From Zygnema cylindricum (lineage: Eukaryota > Streptophyta > Zygnematophyceae > Zygnematales > Zygnemataceae), in assembly GCA_037447655.1 (NCBI GenBank), contig JBBHKE010000584.1, positions 62,001-126,000 on the forward strand: a DNA stretch of 64,000 bases. The letters are read 5' to 3'. Under the pieces are notes generated by a model, which saw nothing but the letters and a program-made list of their open reading frames with translations, made no database searches and was not told the DNA's origin. Shown in pieces: positions 27,341-38,165 of the stretch. The position numbers were made by a program, and so were the translations under genes. How positions within the stretch are numbered: the stretch's first letter is position 1; every line of letters starts with the position of its first letter.

Positions 27341-30314
27341 GGAAAGAAAAAGGCTTTCCTAACTCAAGTTCATGATGAGGAAGAGGACAAAGAAACCGAA
27401 CCGGAAGAGGAGCTTGAGGAGCTTCTTCTTAATCCGAAAAACACTGAAAAGCATGTCGGCATTCCACAGAGACAAAAGTGTGCTTTTGGAGGTAAGAGGG
27501 ATCCACCCGAGGATGGGTGGATGATAGACTTAGGGGCCTCAATCCATATGTGCAAAGATAAGAGGTGGTTCACTAAACTGAGAAAAATCCCAACAGTTGA
27601 GATAGAGTACGGAGATGGTAGAGTAGAAACCACAAGTCTTGTTGGATCGGTTGATTTAAAATTTCTAATTGATGGAAAGGCTTCAATTGTAACACTCTCA
27701 GATGTTCTTTACATTCCATGTCTTAGCAAGAATCTAGTCTCCACAACTGTTCTAGATGAAAAAGAGTTCGAAATCAGAACTAAGGTATACTTTATCAGAC
27801 ATAAGTCAGAGGTATTCAGATGTTTCAAATAGTATAAAGTATGGAGTGAAAAACTACATGATATCTCAATAAAAGAGAAAAGAAGTGATAATGGGAAAGA
27901 ATACACCTCAAGGGAGTTTGAAGAATATCTTAAAGAAGAAGGAATTCATCATGAGAAAACTGTTCACTATAATCTGGAACAAAATGGAGTAGCAGAAAGA
28001 GTGAATAGAACTTTAGGAGATATGTGCAGAAGTATGTTAACTGATAATAGGATATGGTTGCAGTTTTGGGCCTAGGCTAAGAACTATGCTAATTTCATCA
28101 AAAATAGAGTCCTAACTTCAACATATAAGGAGGAAACTCCGTATGAGAGGTGGACAGGAAGAAAGTCTGATTTGTCTGGTTTGAGGGTGTTCGGAAGTAA
28201 AGTCTATGGTTTGGATTCCGATAAGACTAAATAGAAGTTAGAGGGGAGAGGGAAACCAGGATATATTGTAGGATATGATGAGAGCACAAAAGGGTACCGA
28301 GTGCATGACTTGAAAAAGAGAGAAATCATTTTGGTAAAACACAAGGTGGTGATGAATGAAGAGAAGTCCATTGATCTATTCAAATATAATAAGAAAGTCA
28401 AAATCAGATTTGAAACGGATCAATTTTCTGTCTTTGACTTTGATAATGAAGAGAATGAAGATGGAGAAAAAGAAAAATCTGCAAATCTACCAAGTGATAA
28501 GGGGGAAAGGACAACATCCGAGGTAACGCCACAATACAAAGTGGAAACGGATGAGGAACTTGATGAGACATCGGAATTGGAAGATAGGGGAGCTGAAAAT
28601 CTTCCTAAACGAAACCCAAAGATGCCTTCCATATCGGCGTCCGATTTTGAAGGGGGAAGAAGAAGTAGTAAACTACTTCAAGAAAGATAATTAAATAACG
28701 AACTCACAAAGATGTCTCTCCCAGATGAACCTCAGACATAGTTAGAGGCCATAAACACCCCAGAAAGTAGTAGGTGGATCACTGCTATAAATGAAGAAAT
28801 GCCCCCCATCATGGAAGCCAATACATAGGAGTTGGTAGATTGCCCACCGAACCGAAAACCGATCGGATGTAAGTGGGTTTTGAAACTTAAATTAAATCCA
28901 GACAATACCATTGAGAGGTACAAAGCTAGGTTGGTTGCAAAAGGTTATACTCAAAACGAGGGGATAGACTATCAAGAAACCTTTACACCAGTAGTCAGAT
29001 TTCCTTTTGTTAGAATTCTCTTAAGTTTAGCCGCAGCAGAGGATATGGAAATACACAAGATGGATATTAAAACGACATTTTTGCACGAAGAATTGGAAGA
29101 AGAAATTTGCATGAGGCAACCGGAAGGATTCGTGGAAAGTGGGGAAGAAAGTAAGGTATGCAAACTGATAAAATCTCTTTATGGGCTTAAACAAGCCCCG
29201 CGACAATCAAATATAAAGCTAGACGAATTTTTGACCGGTTTGGGGTATATCAGAATTAGTTCAGGTCACTCCATATATTTATTTGAGGATGAGAATGGAG
29301 TGATATTTATTGCTATTTATGTGGATGATTTGTTGGTCTTAAACAAGTCGTTAGATAAGATTAACAAACTAAAACGGGATCTTAGAAGTCGTTTTGATAT
29401 GAAAGATCTCGCCGAAGCAAAGTACATTTTGGGAATTCAGATGGAGAGAGATAGAGGGAATAGGATTATAAGACTTACTCAGAAAGAAGCAATCGGTAAT
29501 ATGCTGGAAAAATTTCAGATGGAAAAAGCAAACGGATGTACTACTCCCATGGATCTGAAAAAAGTGTTTGAGGGGAGTGAAGAGAGAGGAATATTGATCA
29601 TTAATGATGAGATGGATGACATAGAAATGAAATTTATGGAAAATATCCCTTATCGACAGATTGTAGGAAGTTTCATCTATTTTATGAATTGTACCCGTTC
29701 GGATATAGCTGCAACTGTAAGGGTCTGTAGTAGAAGTCTAAATGAACCAAGAAAGAGAGATTGGGAGGCTGCCAAAAAGGTGATGAGGTATCGGGTGGGG
29801 ACAAGGGAATTGTGGTTGCAATAGGGAGGGGAGCACACTGATATCACCACCTGAAGTGATGCCGATAATGGAGATGTGCCTTTAAGGCGGTGTACGACTG
29901 GATATGTGTTGCAAATTGGATCTAGTGCATGTTGTTGGAGTAGCAAGCAACAAAATGTAGTTGCTCAGTCCACTATGGAGGCTGAATACATGGCTTTCTG
30001 CGCTGCCACCAAAGAATTAATGTGGGTTAAATCTCTTCTTAAATAACTTGGGTTCATGAAGTCTGGAACTCAAAATATTTTTTGTGATAATCAAGCTGCT
30101 ATCTCTATTGCAGCTAATCCGAAACATCACTTCAAAGCTAAGCATATGAATATTAGACAAAGCTTTGTCAGAGAAAAAGGTTGAAAATAAAATCATTAAA
30201 CAGGTTCATAAAACTGATAGAGAAATGATTGCAGACATGATGACAAAACCATTACCTTCACCTAAGTTGATTTATTGTAGAGAAAACTGTGGATTAAAAT
30301 TGAAAAGTGATTAA
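27341..30314 (+). pseudogene. Copia pol: protease, truncated integrase, RT, RNase H
   Basis: Order of parts: a protease-like WMIDLGASIHMC with active-site D-x-G (LGAS where DSGAS is usual) and a YIPCLSKNLVS end. Then an integrase remnant with SDNGKEY (about 27884) and NGVAERVNRTL. Then reverse transcriptase with CKWVLKLK, YKARLVAKGYTQ and IYVDDLL (YVDD at 29318-29329). Then RNase H with STMEAEYMA and the ADMMTKPL end, terminating TAA at 30312-30314. Stops occur at least at 27830, 28072, 28232, 28688, 28739, 28827, 29822 and 30044. The GAG-pre-integrase zinc domain and first integrase Asp are missing. Confidence 0.92.
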
Positions 30315-30319
30315 GAATT

Positions 30320-30327
30320 AAAGGGAG
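30320..30327 (+). other. Copia polypurine tract
   Basis: AAAGGGAG lies directly against the TG start of the right LTR, the position used to prime plus-strand DNA. Confidence 0.8.
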
Positions 30328-31195
30328 TGTTCAAAAGAGGTAATTGATAGTTCACTTGTCTATTTTAGTTATACTTGAAAGAGAGAGAGTGAGGATCACA
30401 GGCACGCCACGGCTGCCGCTATATTTAGAAAGTGGCAGATTTTGAAGTAGAGGATATTTTACTAAAATGTTGCCTTCATCCGGGTTTAAACGTGCGATCT
30501 CTAAATTCTATATAGTCGGGCGCCTTAACCATTAAGGCACTACAAAACGATACACGTTACGGATTTCAAAGATATATAAACATTAACGCGACGGCTAATT
30601 AACACCAAACTAATGAAGAGGAACAATTCATGCAAGTACGTGAATCTGAACCGTGTAAAATATATTTTGATCGGACGGCCAACATTGTAGCCGCCACCCA
30701 AATTGAGCTTTTTGCGGCATTCGAAGATTGCGTCACGAGGTGCCACGTGGCGCCACATTATTTGATATGGGAGAAGATGGGAGGAGGAACCATGGCTCCC
30801 GATTTGAGAGGTGTCACCTTGTAGACCATGTCGTAAAATGGACCTACAATAAGTACATCGCCCATTGTACCTTTTTGTACTATATAGTGTTCCTATTGGA
30901 CTAGGGTTTAGTAGTAGGTAGTCGTGTGTAGTATTTAGGCAAATCTCTCTAAGAGAGCTTGTAACTATAAATGTCATCTTTGACCAGCCATAACTTACTG
31001 CTCAGTGGAGCAAATTCAGTGATTCTATTTGCGTTTGACTCATGGGAGTCTTGTCCTCACAGTGGTTAGGGTGGTCAAAATACATGTGTGTCTGGGCGGC
31101 ACTTATATAGTGGGAAAGTTGAAGGGGCAAATATCATCCTTGAGGCTTTACATAGGCTGCTAATTCCGTGGGTTAATGGAGACCACAAAATTTCA
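30328..31195 (+). repeat. Copia 3' LTR (868 bp)
   Basis: TG...CA ends, aligned with 25429-26314. About 18 bp of the net difference comes from an indel near 30935, where the left copy has an extra GCAGACGAAGACTTAATG-like piece. Confidence 0.93.
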
Positions 31196-31665
31196 AGGTA
31201 AGTTTAATTAGCGTAAAATATTGTAATATAGGTTTGTTTTAAAAAGTGTGGAGTACGGACGACGTTCGACCGTGCAAAATTTTACTTTTTTAATTAAAAA
31301 GTACAAATAATGATTTAATTCAATCGCGCTCGCACGTGAAATCGCACTAAACGAAAAATCAATCACATCAAGAAAAAGCCGTTCGCATAGCTCTCGTCCT
31401 TCAATAGCATCGTTGTCAGTGTGAGAATTAACCATAGTTCAAAAGTAGGTGAGAGTACACCCATACAATATACCTATTGTATTCAAAAAATACAATATAC
31501 CCTTAAGATCCATATTGTATTTGCCGCAAAATGAAATAAAATAGTAACAGGGTTGAGTTGCGCATGGATCGATAGAGAATTAAACGTCATGTCTAAATTT
31601 GAAAAAAAAAAACGGAGAAAAAAATATTTTTCTGTGAGTTTTGAGTGACTTTTTATTTAAACCAT

Positions 31666-31855
31666 CATATTCGGACGATTGGACGTTCGCTGATCAAAGT
31701 AGCAATCTAAGAAGATCACATGAAAAACCTATAACACAACTTACGATAGGATTATCGTCAAATTTGGACGATCGGACGGTCGCTCATCAAAGTAGCGACT
31801 TAAGACGATCATATGAAAAGCCCATAACACAACTTATGATGAAGGCGAGGACAAA
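31666..31855. repeat. 93-bp tandem duplication
   Basis: GGACGATYGGACGKTCGCT followed by ATCAAAGTAGC and GAAAARCCYATAACACAACT occurs twice, offset 93 bp (31673 and 31766). The offset is a multiple of three, so an open frame of 86 codons crosses both copies. It has no recognisable product. Confidence 0.8.
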
Positions 31856-32169
31856 AGACCTACACAAGAAACGCCTACTTTTTAACTATGGAATTAAATG
31901 ACATTCAGCGCGAAAAATAATACTAACACCATAATGACGTCAAAACTATACAGACTGACATATTTTGTACCTCTACGTAATTTGGTGTTCATAATTTCAG
32001 TGCGGATAATTATTGCCGACATAACCCAATATAGAGTACTTAAATAAATTAGAGTAAATTTTCGTTACGAAAAAGTTCTATCTCATAAATTAGAATTTAT
32101 TACTCTAATTGTTTTTTTTGGTTTTTTTACTCTAATTTTTTCATTACTCTAATTACGATTCTCGGTGTA

Positions 32170-33366
32170 CTGTACTTTTGCGGATCATAGCGTCTTGAAA
32201 CCCGTCGACCAAAAAGGGAAGAGACAGGTGTATTGAATATAATAGAAAACGTTATGTCGTACATCTGCGAAATAGTTAAGAGTTTATGTTCGCGCATACA
32301 CACTTGAGAAATTAATGTGAATACATACATACTTTGACTAATTGTCAACAGCTACACTGTGGATCTCTATTAGTGTTAATAACGCTATATCGGCGGATTT
32401 AAATTTCGACCATTTAACCCAATGTTGTTCAAATCATGTGATTTTTTCAAATTTTCCGATTGAAACGTATAATTCGTGACGATTTTGAAAATCGCAATAA
32501 AACATCTACTGTAAACTGAAACAGACAAGTTACGGGAAATTACAAGAATTATCGTAATATGTACGGTTTTTTTACAAAAATGTACGGAGTTCGAGAAAAG
32601 AAACGTCGTAGTTATTGGTACTTCCTGTTCAATGAACTGAACATAAATATCACGGAACTTGTACGTCTCTTCATCGAAAATGTACATACATTTTCAAAAA
32701 GAGACGGTTAAACGTCACACTATTTTCACACGCGTTTTTTTATGTCGTGCAATGCTTATTGTGAAAAATGTCATTTGTACATGGTTTGTACTTTATTTGT
32801 CTACAGTCGTGTGTTGTCTGATACATAGAGAGAGAAGGCAAAGAGAAGGCGGCCATGGCTGCGTGTCAGATAGGCTCAGACACACAGAATTTGATAATAA
32901 TGTGCCCTTGTGGATGTTCGAACCCATTTGATAAAAATGGGCCCTTGAGGACGTTCGAACCCGCGGGTGTCAAAATCTTTCTATCAAATTCCCTGCTACC
33001 AGTTGATGAAAGAACTCCGATAGCGACAAGAAGTGTCATATATATTTAAACATTTATAATACTTTAGCGCTCATTTAACAGAAAACTTACAAACTGCGCT
33101 ATATGTAATCTTTTTTTTAATTGTACGGAATTGTACGGATGACAATTCATTAACGATTTTTTATGATTTGTTTAAAAGGTTCAATGCGTTCGCTACGTAT
33201 AATTCGTCACGATTGAAACGTTCGCACTAATCGCTATGAATAACTATGAATTAACCTAAAATTGAATTAATAAAACTATATTTTCCTCTACATAATATAT
33301 GTACATTTACATTAGTGTCAATTACTTTAATTCAACAGTTATTTAAATAGTGTTATGTACAAAATG
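32170..33366. other. No recognised gene
   Basis: AT-rich. Near 32900 and 32940 a 40-bp duplication carries GATGTTCGAACCC and GACGTTCGAACCC, which look like tRNA B boxes on the minus strand. A fragment of a TA-type element end (CACTGTGGATCTCTATTAG) is at 32354. Confidence 0.4.
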
Positions 33367-33791
33367 TAATGTTGTGTATTGGTAACCATTTGACAATAAC
33401 CGATAGGTCCTTTTTCTTGGCCTACTGATAATCAACATATTGGCACGAGATATCATCAACGGTGTTATCGCGATAAAAAACCAATATTATTGTTGATTTA
33501 GTTCGTTCGGTAAGTATCAACAATAAATTCGTACTCTGGTACGGAATGGATTGTGAAAACAGTTTCAAAAGCCCCCCCAACCCTCTCGCAATATCTCCGT
33601 ACACATTTAGTACTTCATTTTCGTACCATCGATTTTGTACTATTTGTGCAGACCAACCCCTCCACCAATAATTGTCGGCGATAAGTTTTTGTTGGTCTTC
33701 AACGTTATTTCGGGACTTCTTACTGTCGGATAAGCGTTAACTACAGGTATTGGTTTTGTCGCGACAATTTTTTTCTCGATACACAACGCTA
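33367..33791. mobile_element. hAT-type MITE with ACAAAATG duplication (425 bp)
   Basis: Starts TAATGTTGTGTATTGGTAA and ends TCGATACACAACGCTA. Perfect 8-bp duplications ACAAAATG lie at 33359-33366 and 33792-33799. Confidence 0.88.
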
Positions 33792-33960
33792 ACAAAATGT
33801 CTCATTACATCTTGAAATTGCTCGTTACTTAGCACAAAGGTACAAAAAACTGTAAGATAACGCGTCGACATACAAAAGTGAGTGGCGTCGATACAACAAG
33901 TTAAACTCATAATTGATCCCTATTATTAAAGACGGGGAAAAACTACGTAAACTAGTTCGT

Positions 33961-34489
33961 TAGTGTTGTGTATCGGAGAAAAACTTAACGTGATAAATTC
34001 AAATATTTGATGTATGAAGTATCGAACAGTCAAAGGGCTCAATGTATTGCCACGGGACTTACAAAAATTATCACGATACATTTGAAAATATTTAGTGCTA
34101 CCTTATTTTAACAATTTATATAATATAGTAAAACTTTTTGGCCAACCGATAATTGATATATTGGCACAATATATCGATACTAGTGTTAACGAGATAAAAA
34201 ACTGATAATATCGGTTATCTGTTTTTTATTGGGATAACACCAGTTCTATAACTTTCGTCAATAATCTTGTACGCTAATACGGAACGAATTGTGAATTTTG
34301 TTCAGAAGCCCCCGTCTCGCCCACCGTTACGACATCTCCATACTCATCTCGTGCATTACTATCGTACCATAAATTTTGTACTCTCTGTACGAATATATAT
34401 GGAACCCTCAGCGTTCGCTTACCGATAACAACCGGCATCGGTTTTGTCGCGATAAGTTCTTACCCGATACACAACAATATAAAAAACTA
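33961..34489. mobile_element. hAT-type MITE remnant without matching duplication (529 bp)
   Basis: Starts TAGTGTTGTGTATCGG and ends CCCGATACACAACAATA. The flanks TAGTTCGT and TAAAAAAC do not match, so it may be a recombinant of two copies or a decayed insertion. It directly adjoins the next element. Confidence 0.6.
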
Positions 34490-34497
34490 GTGTTGTG

Positions 34498-34954
34498 TAT
34501 CGACAAGGTTTTGCCGATAATTGATATGTACCTTTGGCTTGCCAATAATCGATGTATTGGCACAATACATCGAAACTGGTGTTATCGCCGATAAGAAACC
34601 GATAATGTCAGTTTTTTATCGCGATAACACCGGTACCGATAACTATCGACGATAATTGTTCGGTTTGTGCCGTACAATTGTATTGTTTATTCTGTTGTAC
34701 TCAAACGCCGTTATTCCGTTACACAAAGTACGGAGCAGATTGCTACATGTGGCATGCCACGCTATAAAACGTGAAAAATGTAATACAGTATATTATAAAG
34801 TACCATTATATAGCGTACTCTATTTTTTCCACTTGTCGCCGATAAGGACTTTGTTGGTCTCGGAGCGATATATCGGAACCCTTGACCGCTCGATAACCGA
34901 TAACTATCGGTATCGGTGCTATCGCGATGAATAACTTGCCGATACACAACATGA
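34498..34954. mobile_element. hAT-type MITE with TAAAAAAC duplication (457 bp)
   Basis: Starts TAGTGTTGTGTATCG and ends CCGATACACAACATGA. Perfect 8-bp duplications TAAAAAAC lie at 34490-34497 and 34955-34962. Confidence 0.88.
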
Positions 34955-35011
34955 TAAAAAACAATATGAATCCGTCACTGCAAAAGGCCTTTTTTTTCGT
35001 TTAGAAATGAG

Positions 35012-35851
35012 TAGTGTTGGGTATCGAGGACCTTTTGCCGATATTCAATATATATCGAATTTCAGGTACCCGATAATCGATATATCGCTTCGATATATCG
35101 AAAATCAAAATATCGCGATATATTGCCGATATATCGTATCGCCGATATACCGGGGCATTCAAAAAAAAGAAAAGGAAATTTTCACAGGTCTCCAAAGTCA
35201 CGTGCCTTCGGACAAGGTGACCTTAAAATCTTTGCCGAAAAGAAATACGGTTTTTTCCTGAAAGTCAGCAGAGTAAAGGAGATCTCTGAGGTACATTGAC
35301 GCGGTACACTTGCGAAGTACACGTACATAATACGCAAGTACGGAGTTTTATACGAAAATGGTCGGTTTCCAAATCTTTGACGATTTTTAAGATTTGATCG
35401 TCAACTTTCAAGGAACCACTCAAATCAAAACACGTATGTAAAAACTTGTTTACAGATGATACGCGATGTAACCGAGGCCTCTGTAATTCAGAAACTTTGC
35501 TGCCCGTACTATAACAGAGACCTCCTGATGTAACCATACCCAAATAAGTAATTATATGAATTACAGAATTAGTACTTTTTTGTCGGTTACATTTTGCGGC
35601 GTATACTTAAGTCACGGAACGAAAATCACGTCGTACGTGGCGTTTCAGACAATTTGTCGTTTTCGATAAAATAACATATTATATAAAAATATAAAATATT
35701 AAAATTTAAAAAGTACTATGCGTCGCGATATATATAACGCGATGATTTATGTTGGTCTCGGTACGATATATCGAGGATTCTGCTAGATCGATACTCAATA
35801 TATCGAATATCGAAATTATCGCGATATTAATTTACCCGATACCCAACACTA
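35012..35851. mobile_element. hAT-type element, relative of the 6905 copy (840 bp)
   Basis: Starts TAGTGTTGGGTATCGAGGACC and ends CGATACCCAACACTA. The flanks GAAATGAG (35004-35011) and AAAATGAG (35852-35859) match at 7 of 8 positions. Its ends match the element at 6905-7345, but the middle is different and longer. Confidence 0.85.
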
Positions 35852-35859
35852 AAAATGAG

Positions 35860-37620
35860 TACTGTAATTTCTGTCGAGGAAATCATATGCTGGAAACACT
35901 AAAACTGTAACTTCGCTTGTATGGTCGGAAACCCTGTCATTTCGGTCAATGTAACGAAAATATTGTACAACAGCTGGTACAAAACCGTGATGGGCAAACC
36001 TACTAGCCCAAATGGCAAGCGTGAGAAATATTTGTCGTTTCATAAACGCCAAAATACAGAGCACAAGAGAAAGTCAATACAGGTCACAGGAAATACGGGT
36101 TTATTCAATGAATTATGACGTCATTCTGTGCTGAAGACAAAAAATAGCTTGTCTTTCTCAGCATTCTGCTAGCCGTCATGGTCCAGCTGAACTCTCGATG
36201 AACAGTGACACGTGTGTACGAAAGATCTCTCGTCGTTCCTTGTGTTCGTATTTTACACGTGCGAATAGCCGTGAAAGATCCCTGCCGGATCACAAAAGTA
36301 CAAAACGTTCGATTTGAAAATCTCCAGGATTCGCAAAAATAGACCTGCGAAGTGTCATTGACTGGGATCGCCGCAGAAAATCGGTTGCGGGTAGAAAAAA
36401 ATAATTATACTGCCCGTAAAAATTTAGACAAACACTTTTACTCGTCGGAAAAGGAAATTAACGTACAAAAGGTCGGAGCTGATCCCGAAAAATATTTGAG
36501 ACGCGTAAAACAACCGTAAAGAAAAAGATGTTTCGCATACATTTGATCCGTTGATCTTCACATACCTATTTCTATTTTGTCCACAATGTGCACGTGGCGA
36601 GATAAGAATGGCTAAAGTTATGATCCGAGTCATGCAAGTTGCAATAGAAAACGCATCATAGGATCAATCACGTCATCGCTCAAAAAAAGAGCGTTTAATG
36701 AACCGTAAACGGGCGTTTTATGGCCCAATGGAACCCCAAATCTGACAGACCGGAAAAAATCGGCGGAAAAGACTTTTTTTAGAACCGCCTCATCGGGACC
36801 GATATTTTCCAAACGACTACTCAATATCCACAAAAAAAAAAAAAAACTCCACAACCAGACCTTCCTAACCGTCCGATTAATACTAAAAAATAAAATGACC
36901 GTCCATTTTTCGGAACAGATTTGCACGCTGCGGCCTAAAATTTACCGTTCCCGCATTAAAGTTTTGGCTCTGACCGGTGAGCTAGTGCGTCAAGTCTACG
37001 AACTGTACGGAAATGCTTTTTTCTCGGTCAACTTTCGGACAGCCGACTGCCAGTTGGGACAAAACGAGGATCACACGTGCGAAAGGACACCTGAAACAAA
37101 CACACAAAAGACAAAACCAATGAACCCCCAGTCTTCGAACCAGCGTTGAATTACCAAATTTTTTAGATCCGTTTTTGTCGCGTCTCTCGGTTCGTCTCCC
37201 TTCGAAATTATTAAATTTCCTCCAAATCTTCGAGATTTCTTCCACTTTTGCTTCCTTACTTTCGTTTTCCTTCAAGATTTTCCAATCAAGATTTTTCTTT
37301 CCCTTTTCCCGCCCAATTATCGTCCTTCCGTTCTTTTTTTTAATTCCCGTCCGAACTATAGCTTTTAAAAACATTTTTTTTCCCACGTTTCTTTCTACAA
37401 TTCCCTTTTTTTTTTACTTTTACCTCAACTTTTTTACGTTTTTTTTTCGTTTTTCATTCTTCTTTACGTTTTAAAAAGTTTGGCCACTAACATCGCAAAA
37501 CTCTCCATTATAAAATCTATTTTAATTTCTTTGATTTACCCATTTTTCTTTTATTGGAAGTTTACATAAAACGTTTGATTAGAAGATGTATATAGAATGT
37601 AGCTATTAAAAACAGACGAA
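35860..37620. other. Intergenic stretch before the kinase gene
   Basis: No coding potential was recognised. From about 37180 the plus strand becomes pyrimidine-rich toward the kinase gene. Confidence 0.5.
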
Positions 37621-37629
37621 ATTCTTAAG

Positions 37630-38160
37630 TCTCCCACGAACTCTCTCTCTCTCTCTCCCTCCTTTCTTACCTCTCTCTTCTTTCCCAACACGTGATTGCT
37701 TTACCCCTCTTGGTTGCTTCACTCCTCCCTCTCAATCTCCCTCCTCTTTCTTTCTTCTTCTCCTTCTCCTTCTCCTTCTCTTTCTCCTTCTTCTTCTCCT
37801 TCTCCTTCTCCCTCTCCCTGTCCCCCTCCTTTTGTCCGCACTCGCTCTCCTCCTTTCTCACTTTATGTTCCCCAATCTCCAATCTTTTTCCCTTTAACTT
37901 CTCTTATTGCGGCTTCTACTATTCACCCTTTCATATTTCACTCTCTCTCCCTTTATTTCTCCCACTTAACTCCTTCTCCTTCTTCCTCCTTCTCCTCTTG
38001 CACATTTCCCCTCTCCCCTTTCCCCTCTACCTCCACCTTGTCTCTCCATCACCTTCTTTCCCTCTCCAGTTACACTTCCTTACTTTTCTTCTCTTCCCTT
38101 GCCCCCCTCCCCCCTCCCATCCTCCCCTCTCTCTCCTTCCCTCCACATCCTCTCTCTCCC
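37630..38160. repeat. CT/TCC-rich tract upstream of the kinase gene
   Basis: CTCTCT, CTTCTC and CCTCCC runs. The Ser/Pro/Leu-rich open frame from 37692 is the translation of this tract, so the kinase start is placed at the later ATG. Confidence 0.8.
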
Positions 38161-38165
38161 CTACG

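Larger units (their letters stand above)
25429..31195 (+). mobile_element. Ty1/copia LTR retrotransposon, old and defective
   Basis: Two LTRs (25429-26314 and 30328-31195) both begin TGTT and end TTTCA. They flank a gag-pol region in copia order (zinc knuckle, protease, integrase, reverse transcriptase, RNase H). A primer-binding site follows the left LTR and a polypurine tract AAAGGGAG precedes the right one. The flanks AAGTA and AGGTA fit a 5-bp duplication with one later change. The LTRs differ by many substitutions and small indels. Multiple in-frame stops and an internal deletion make it inactive. Confidence 0.95.
25311..32167. mobile_element. TA-flanked element F, split by the copia insertion
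   Basis: The left end at 25311 contains GAATCGTAATTAGAGTAA. The right end at 32167 is the inverted CTCTAATTACGATTCTCGGTG followed by TA. The copia element at 25429-31195 sits inside. The part right of the copia element keeps the GTGTGGAGTACGGAC segment seen in related elements. Assignment is by end similarity only. Confidence 0.55.

Noticed and set aside
36895-37149. 84-codon open frame before the kinase gene
   Set aside because: No recognised motif and no splice-site context. It could be chance.
37692-38165. Upstream extension of the kinase frame
   Set aside because: The extension is a translated CT/TCC repeat with no ATG at its start. The ATG at 38166 is more likely.
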